28,557 nucleotides of DNA, taken from assembly GCA_040235415.1 (NCBI GenBank), contig JBECKR010000033.1, positions 1 through 28,557 on the forward strand. Direction: 5' to 3'. How positions within the stretch are numbered: position 1 is the first letter of the stretch; every line of letters begins with the position of its first letter. The stretch comes from JBECKR01 sp040235415. Lineage in GTDB: Bacteria > Acidobacteriota > Polarisedimenticolia > Polarisedimenticolales > Polarisedimenticolaceae. The translations under genes and the position numbers were made by a program. This document shows, piece by piece, positions 25,158-28,557 of this stretch. A model generated the notes under the pieces. It ran no database searches and was not told the origin of the DNA. It saw nothing but the letters and a program-made list of their open reading frames with translations.

Positions 25158-25893
25158 AGCCGCCTCCCCTCAGGAACCGCCGCAGCACCGGGTCCTCGGT
25201 GCGGCGCGCCTCGTCGACGCCGCCGTCGAACCGGATCCGCCCCTCGTGGAGGAACGCGATCCGGTCGCCGACCGCGAACGCGGAGCGGATGTCGTGCGTC
25301 ACGACGATCGACGTCACGCCGAGCCGCCGCTGCAGGCTCCGGATGAGCTCGTTGATCGTCGTCGCCGTCACGGGGTCGAGCCCGGTCGTCGGCTCGTCGT
25401 ACAGCAGGGCCCGCGGCTCGAGCGCGATCGAGCGCGCCAGCGCGACGCGCTTGCGCATGCCGCCCGAGAGGCTCGCGGGCATCAGCTCCTCGACGCCTTC
25501 GAGCTCGACGAGCCCCAGGACCTCGGCGACCCGGGCCGCGACGCTGTCCTCGTCGCGGTCGGTGTGCTCCCGGAGCGGGAACGCGACGTTCTCGAACACC
25601 GTCATCGAGTCGAACAGCGCCCCCGACTGGAACAGCATGCCGACCTTCTTGCGGACCTCGGTGAGCTCGTCGTCGCTGCAGCTCGGCACGTCGATCCCGT
25701 CGACGACGACCTCGCCGGCGTCCGGCAGGTGCAGCCCGACGGTGTGCTTCAGCAACACCGACTTCCCCGAGCCCGAGCCGCCGAGCACCACCACCGTCTC
25801 GCCCCTCCGTACCGCGAGGTCGACCCCCCGGAGCACCTCGCTGCCCCCGAAGCTCTTGCGGACCCCGGCGTATCCGATGAACGTCTCGTTCAC
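25150..25893 (-). CDS. mlaF: Mla-type ABC transporter ATPase
   Basis: This 247-residue ATPase starts at GTG 25893 with TGAGG four bases ahead. It has Walker A GGSGSGKS (38-45), Q-loop MLFQSGALFDSMTV (about 87-99), signature LSGGMRKRVALARS (142-155), Walker B ALLYDEPTTGLDP (D166, E167) and H-loop VVTHDIRSAF. The SGALFDSMTVxENVxFPL stretch is typical of MlaF/Mkl ATPases of the MCE systems. It powers lipid movement through the MlaE permease encoded six bases upstream. No mlaB (STAS) or mlaC gene is visible beside it. Confidence 0.95.
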   Translation of the reverse strand: MNETFIGYAGVRKSFGGSEVLRGVDLAVRRGETVVVLGGSGSGKSVLLKHTVGLHLPDAGEVVVDGIDVPSCSDDELTEVRKKVGMLFQSGALFDSMTVFENVAFPLREHTDRDEDSVAARVAEVLGLVELEGVEELMPASLSGGMRKRVALARSIALEPRALLYDEPTTGLDPVTATTINELIRSLQRRLGVTSIVVTHDIRSAFAVGDRIAFLHEGRIRFDGGVDEARRTEDPVLRRFLRGGGYE

Positions 25894-25899
25894 GTCGCC

Positions 25900-26655
25900 T
25901 CACAGCAGCAGGAACAGCTTGGTCAAGAAGAAGTCCGCGACGATCACCGCGATCGAGGACGTCACGACCGTGTTCGTCGTCGCCCGGCCGACGCCGTCGG
26001 CCCCCCCGGTGACGTGCAGCCCGTTGTGGCAGGCGATGAGGGCGATCGCGATCGCGAAGAACACCGTCTTGCCGATGCCGCTCGCGATGTCGGCGACGGT
26101 GAGGGCGGTCACGACGTGCGAGACGTAGTACGCCTTCGACTGCCCGATCTCGAGCAGCGCCATCAGCAGCCCGCCGAACAGCGCGGTCGCGTCCGCGAGG
26201 ACGGTCAGCATCGGAAGGCCGACGACGAGCGCCACGACCCGCGGCACGACGAGCTTGCGCACCGGGCTCGCCGCGAGCGCCCGCATGGCGTCGATCTGCT
26301 CGGTCACCGCCATCGAGCCGAGCTCCGCGGTCACGCCCGCGCCGACCCTGCCCGCGACCATGAGCGCCGTGAGCACCGGCCCGAGCTCCCGGACGACCGA
26401 CAGCGACACGATGTCCCCGACGAACGCCTTCCCGCCGTACGCGGCGAGCGAGAACGCGGTCTGCAGCGCCAGCACCATGCCGGTGAACAGCAGCGTCACG
26501 CTCGTGATCGTGAGGGAGCGGACGCCGAGCTGGTAGAGCTGCTCGATCCACAGGTCGATCTCGAACGGACGGCGCACGCCCAGCCGCACGGTGTCCCACC
26601 CCAGGACCACCATGCCGCCCAGATCCGACAGATAGCTTCGTAGCACGCCGTTCAT
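25900..26655 (-). CDS. mlaE: MlaE-family permease of the lipid-transport system
   Basis: I chose ATG 26655 (251 residues). The in-frame ATG 26715 would add 20 residues lacking any conserved look, and it lies inside the -10 box of the predicted promoter. The protein has five or six membrane helices and the family stretches LGVRSLTITSVTLLFTGMVLALQ, VVRELGPVLTALMVAGRVGAGVTAELGSMAVTEQIDAM and HVTGGADGVGRATTNTVVTS. These define the MlaE permease (DUF140). It forms the inner-membrane core with MlaF and MlaD, maintaining outer-membrane lipid asymmetry or carrying phospholipid. There is no ribosome-binding site before either ATG, so the start remains a judgement. Confidence 0.93.
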   Translation of the reverse strand: MNGVLRSYLSDLGGMVVLGWDTVRLGVRRPFEIDLWIEQLYQLGVRSLTITSVTLLFTGMVLALQTAFSLAAYGGKAFVGDIVSLSVVRELGPVLTALMVAGRVGAGVTAELGSMAVTEQIDAMRALAASPVRKLVVPRVVALVVGLPMLTVLADATALFGGLLMALLEIGQSKAYYVSHVVTALTVADIASGIGKTVFFAIAIALIACHNGLHVTGGADGVGRATTNTVVTSSIAVIVADFFLTKLFLLL

Positions 26656-26710
26656 CGGTCGGGGTCGCGAGGAAGCGTCCGCCCCGTCGGGTCGGGGCCG
26701 AAGGACCGCA

Positions 26711-26740
26711 AGCATAGGAGGAGCACGGAGACGAGGTCAA
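26711..26740 (-). promoter_or_regulatory. sigma70-type promoter for mlaEFD
   Basis: TTGACC (26740-26735), an 18-base spacer and TATGCT (26716-26711) are seen on the minus strand. Transcription near 26704 would leave a leader of about 50 bases before ATG 26655 and would exclude ATG 26715 as a start. Confidence 0.5.
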
Positions 26741-26751
26741 GCGCGTCCGGG

Positions 26752-26757
26752 TATACT
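26752..26757 (+). promoter_or_regulatory. possible -10 box for plsC
   Basis: TATACT differs from the consensus at one position and lies ten bases before ATG 26768, so any leader would be very short. No matching -35 box is seen 16-18 bases upstream. Confidence 0.35.
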
Positions 26758-26767
26758 CGGCCGGAAC

Positions 26768-27490
26768 ATGCTGCGCGCGATCCTCGGTCTCGTCTCCCTC
26801 GTCGTCCTGACGGTCGGCCTCGGGCTTCCGGTGACGATCCTGACGCTCTTCCTGCGGGACGGCGACCTCGTGCTCAAGGCCGGGCGGCTGTGGTCCCGCC
26901 TCAACCTCGCGGCCTGCGGCATCCGCCCCGACTATCGCCGGCCCGAGCTGCTGACGCGCTCCATGCCGTGTGTCTACGTCTCCAACCACCAGTCGATCGC
27001 CGACATCTGGGTTCTGATCGCGGTGCTCCCGTCGAGCGTGCGGTTCGTGGCGAAGGAGTCGCTGTTCCGGATCCCCGTGTTCGGGTGGGCCCTGCGCGCG
27101 GGCGGGTTCATCCCGATCGACCGCGCGAACCGTCAGGCGGCGATCCGCAGCCTCGAGGTGGCCGCCGAGCGCGTCCGCGCCGGCCACCCGGTGCTGCTGT
27201 TCCCGGAGGGAACCCGCAGCCGCGACGGGACGCTCCTGCCGTTCAAGAAGGGCGCGTTCCACCTCGCGCTCGGAGCCCGCGCGCCGTTGGTTCCGATCAC
27301 GATCCGCGGCTCTCACCTGAGGTTGCCCGCCGACACGTACCGTGTACGCCCGGGACGCCTCGAGGTCGTCATCGGGGAGCCGGTCGATCCCGCGCCGTAC
27401 CAGCCTGCAGACGTCGACGGGCTGCTCGCCGCGGTACGCGAGCGCATCGCGGCGGGCCTCGGCGGCGATCCCGTGACGGACCCGCGATGA
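26768..27490 (+). CDS. plsC: 1-acyl-sn-glycerol-3-phosphate acyltransferase (PlsC/LPLAT)
   Basis: This 240-residue membrane-associated enzyme acylates lysophosphatidic acid to phosphatidic acid. An N-terminal hydrophobic helix (about 4-29) precedes block I, SNHQSIADIW, with the HX4D pair H74 and D79. Block II region FVAKESLFRIPVFGWALRAGGFIPIDR follows, then block III LLFPEGTRSRDG (E147, R150) and block IV-like APLVPITIRGSH. The length and order are standard. It is divergent from mlaE, whose product also handles phospholipid, and overlaps the downstream CCA-enzyme gene by four bases (ATGA). Confidence 0.95.
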   Translation: MLRAILGLVSLVVLTVGLGLPVTILTLFLRDGDLVLKAGRLWSRLNLAACGIRPDYRRPELLTRSMPCVYVSNHQSIADIWVLIAVLPSSVRFVAKESLFRIPVFGWALRAGGFIPIDRANRQAAIRSLEVAAERVRAGHPVLLFPEGTRSRDGTLLPFKKGAFHLALGARAPLVPITIRGSHLRLPADTYRVRPGRLEVVIGEPVDPAPYQPADVDGLLAAVRERIAAGLGGDPVTDPR

Positions 27491-28557
27491 CCGCCGACGC
27501 GACGGCGCGCCGTCTGGCCCGGCGCGCGGCGCGTGACCCCCTCCTGCGCGTCCTGCGCGACGCCGCGGCCTCGACCGGCGCGGAACTGCTGCTCGTCGGC
27601 GGGGCGGTGCGCGACGCCGCGCTCGGACGCGAATGCAGGGACCTCGACCTCGTCGCGGGACGCGGCTCGAAGCGCCTGCTCGAGGCGGTCGAGACGCGCC
27701 TCGGCACGCGCGGGTTCCGGTTCCGCAAGCGCGGGGTCACGACTTGGCGGACGTCGGTCGCGGGGCGCGAGATCGACGTCGTGGACGCGGCGCGGCGCGG
27801 GATCGACGCGGACCTCCGGCGCCGCGACTTCACGATCAACGCGGTCGGCTACGATCTCGTGCGCCGCCGGATCGTCGACCCGACGCGCGGCCTGCGGGAC
27901 CTGGAGCGCGGAGTCCTGCGCCTGCCCCGCCGGGACGCGATCGCCGACGATCCCCTGCGGGCGCTGCGGGCGGCGAGATTCCTGGCGCGGCTCCCGGACG
28001 CGCGCCTCGCCGCGGGGCTCGACCGCGAGGTCGCGAGGCACGCCGGGCGGCTCCGGCGCGTCTCGATCGAGCGGATCCGGGACGAGCTCGACCGCCTGCT
28101 CGGCTCCCCGGACCCCGCTCGCGGGCTCCGCGCGATCGCGCGGCTCGGAATGCTCCCCGCGGTGCTGCCGGAGCTGGCGCCGACGACGACCTGCGTCGCG
28201 GGCGCGGGCCGCCCGAGCGTGTGGGAGCACACCGTCCTGGCGGTCGAGGCGGCCTCCCGGCGGCGGAGTCGCGACCCGGCGGACGACCTCGTGCTCCGCT
28301 GGGCGGTCCTGCTGCACGACGTCGCGAAGCCGGAGACGCTGCGGATCGATCCCTCGGGGCGCCCGACGTTCCACGGCCACGAGGTCCTCGGAGCCCGCCG
28401 CGCCGACGCGATCCTCTCCCGGCTGCGCCAGCCGCGCTCGCTCCGGCGGCGCGTCGCACGGCTCGTTCTGCACCACCTCCGCCCCCATCATCTCGTCGAG
28501 AGCGGCGCGACGCCCCGGGCGATCCGCCGGCTCGCGCGCGACCTCGAGGGCGACGCC
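27487..28557 (+). CDS. CCA tRNA nucleotidyltransferase / poly(A) polymerase family with HD domain, 3' end cut off
   Basis: The frame is open from ATG 27487 to the window end (357 codons, no stop), so the gene is truncated by the window. It belongs to class II tRNA nucleotidyltransferases. Evidence is LLVGGAVRDAALG followed by the metal-binding D52-x-D54, EIDVVDAARRGIDADL, LRRRDFTINAVGYD, ADDPLRALRAARF, and then an HD-type domain with H277-D278 in WAVLLHDVAKPE and later HGHEVLG. Such enzymes add or repair the 3' CCA of tRNAs; close relatives are poly(A) polymerases. The HD domain may give 2',3'-cyclic phosphodiesterase or phosphatase activity. It overlaps plsC by four bases and is probably translated with it. 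Confidence 0.92.
   Translation, partial: MTADATARRLARRAARDPLLRVLRDAAASTGAELLLVGGAVRDAALGRECRDLDLVAGRGSKRLLEAVETRLGTRGFRFRKRGVTTWRTSVAGREIDVVDAARRGIDADLRRRDFTINAVGYDLVRRRIVDPTRGLRDLERGVLRLPRRDAIADDPLRALRAARFLARLPDARLAAGLDREVARHAGRLRRVSIERIRDELDRLLGSPDPARGLRAIARLGMLPAVLPELAPTTTCVAGAGRPSVWEHTVLAVEAASRRRSRDPADDLVLRWAVLLHDVAKPETLRIDPSGRPTFHGHEVLGARRADAILSRLRQPRSLRRRVARLVLHHLRPHHLVESGATPRAIRRLARDLEGDA

Noticed and set aside
26656..26715. Longer start for the MlaE permease at ATG 26715
   Set aside because: It adds 20 unconserved-looking residues and falls in a TATGCT -10 box of a good promoter.

Overview
The window is a dense, G+C-rich piece of a diderm (outer-membrane) bacterial chromosome, and most of it is one Wzx/Wzy-type exopolysaccharide or capsule locus. 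The outer membrane is implied by an outer-membrane polysaccharide export protein, a beta-barrel protein and an Mla-type lipid transport system. The very high G+C (judged by eye, not counted), frequent GTG starts and gene content would fit Acidobacteriota, a myxobacterium-like lineage or a similar phylum. The sequence alone does not fix the taxon. I saw no rRNA, tRNA, CRISPR array, insertion sequence or phage gene.

Layout: nearly everything is on the minus strand and so is transcribed right to left. Positions 24033-26655 (minus) hold mlaE-mlaF-mlaD, a phospholipid/MCE transporter. Positions 17253-23935 (minus) form a tightly overlapping nucleotide-sugar operon: a WbpA-type UDP-sugar dehydrogenase, a UDP-uronate 4-epimerase type SDR, UDP-glucose 6-dehydrogenase, a GalE/WbpP-type epimerase, mannose-1-phosphate guanylyltransferase and UDP-GlcNAc 2-epimerase. 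Positions 13965-17132 (minus) encode a perosamine-synthase-like aminotransferase, a GT4 glycosyltransferase and a sulfotransferase. A lone plus-strand hexapeptide acyltransferase follows (13273-13956). Positions 9003-13134 (minus) encode the Wzx flippase, a Wzy_C polymerase/ligase and a TPR protein. Positions 7486-8940 encode a second polymerase-type membrane protein. Positions 1102-7376 (minus) encode a WecA-like initiating phosphoglycosyltransferase, an outer-membrane barrel, a Wza-like export protein, a Wzc-like tyrosine autokinase and a small lipoprotein. The edges hold plus-strand genes: an NTP_transf_5-type nucleotidyltransferase (12-1082) on the left, and plsC followed by a truncated CCA-adding enzyme/poly(A) polymerase gene (26768-28557) on the right.

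How it works together: the sugar operon supplies UDP-uronic acids, UDP-HexNAc derivatives and GDP-mannose. The WecA-like enzyme starts a repeat unit on undecaprenyl phosphate. GT4, acyltransferase and sulfotransferase extend and decorate it, Wzx flips it and Wzy polymerises it. Wzc controls chain length, and the Wza-like protein with the neighbouring barrel probably exports the polymer. Only one classical glycosyltransferase is visible, so others must lie elsewhere.

The points most worth a second look are: a C8 homopolymer inside the barrel gene's signal-peptide region, where two start-codon frames meet; a short export protein without lipobox or visible C-terminal membrane helix, paired with a separate barrel; five tandem ~38-residue repeats in MlaD; the sulfotransferase; and a strong leader hairpin before the aminotransferase gene.
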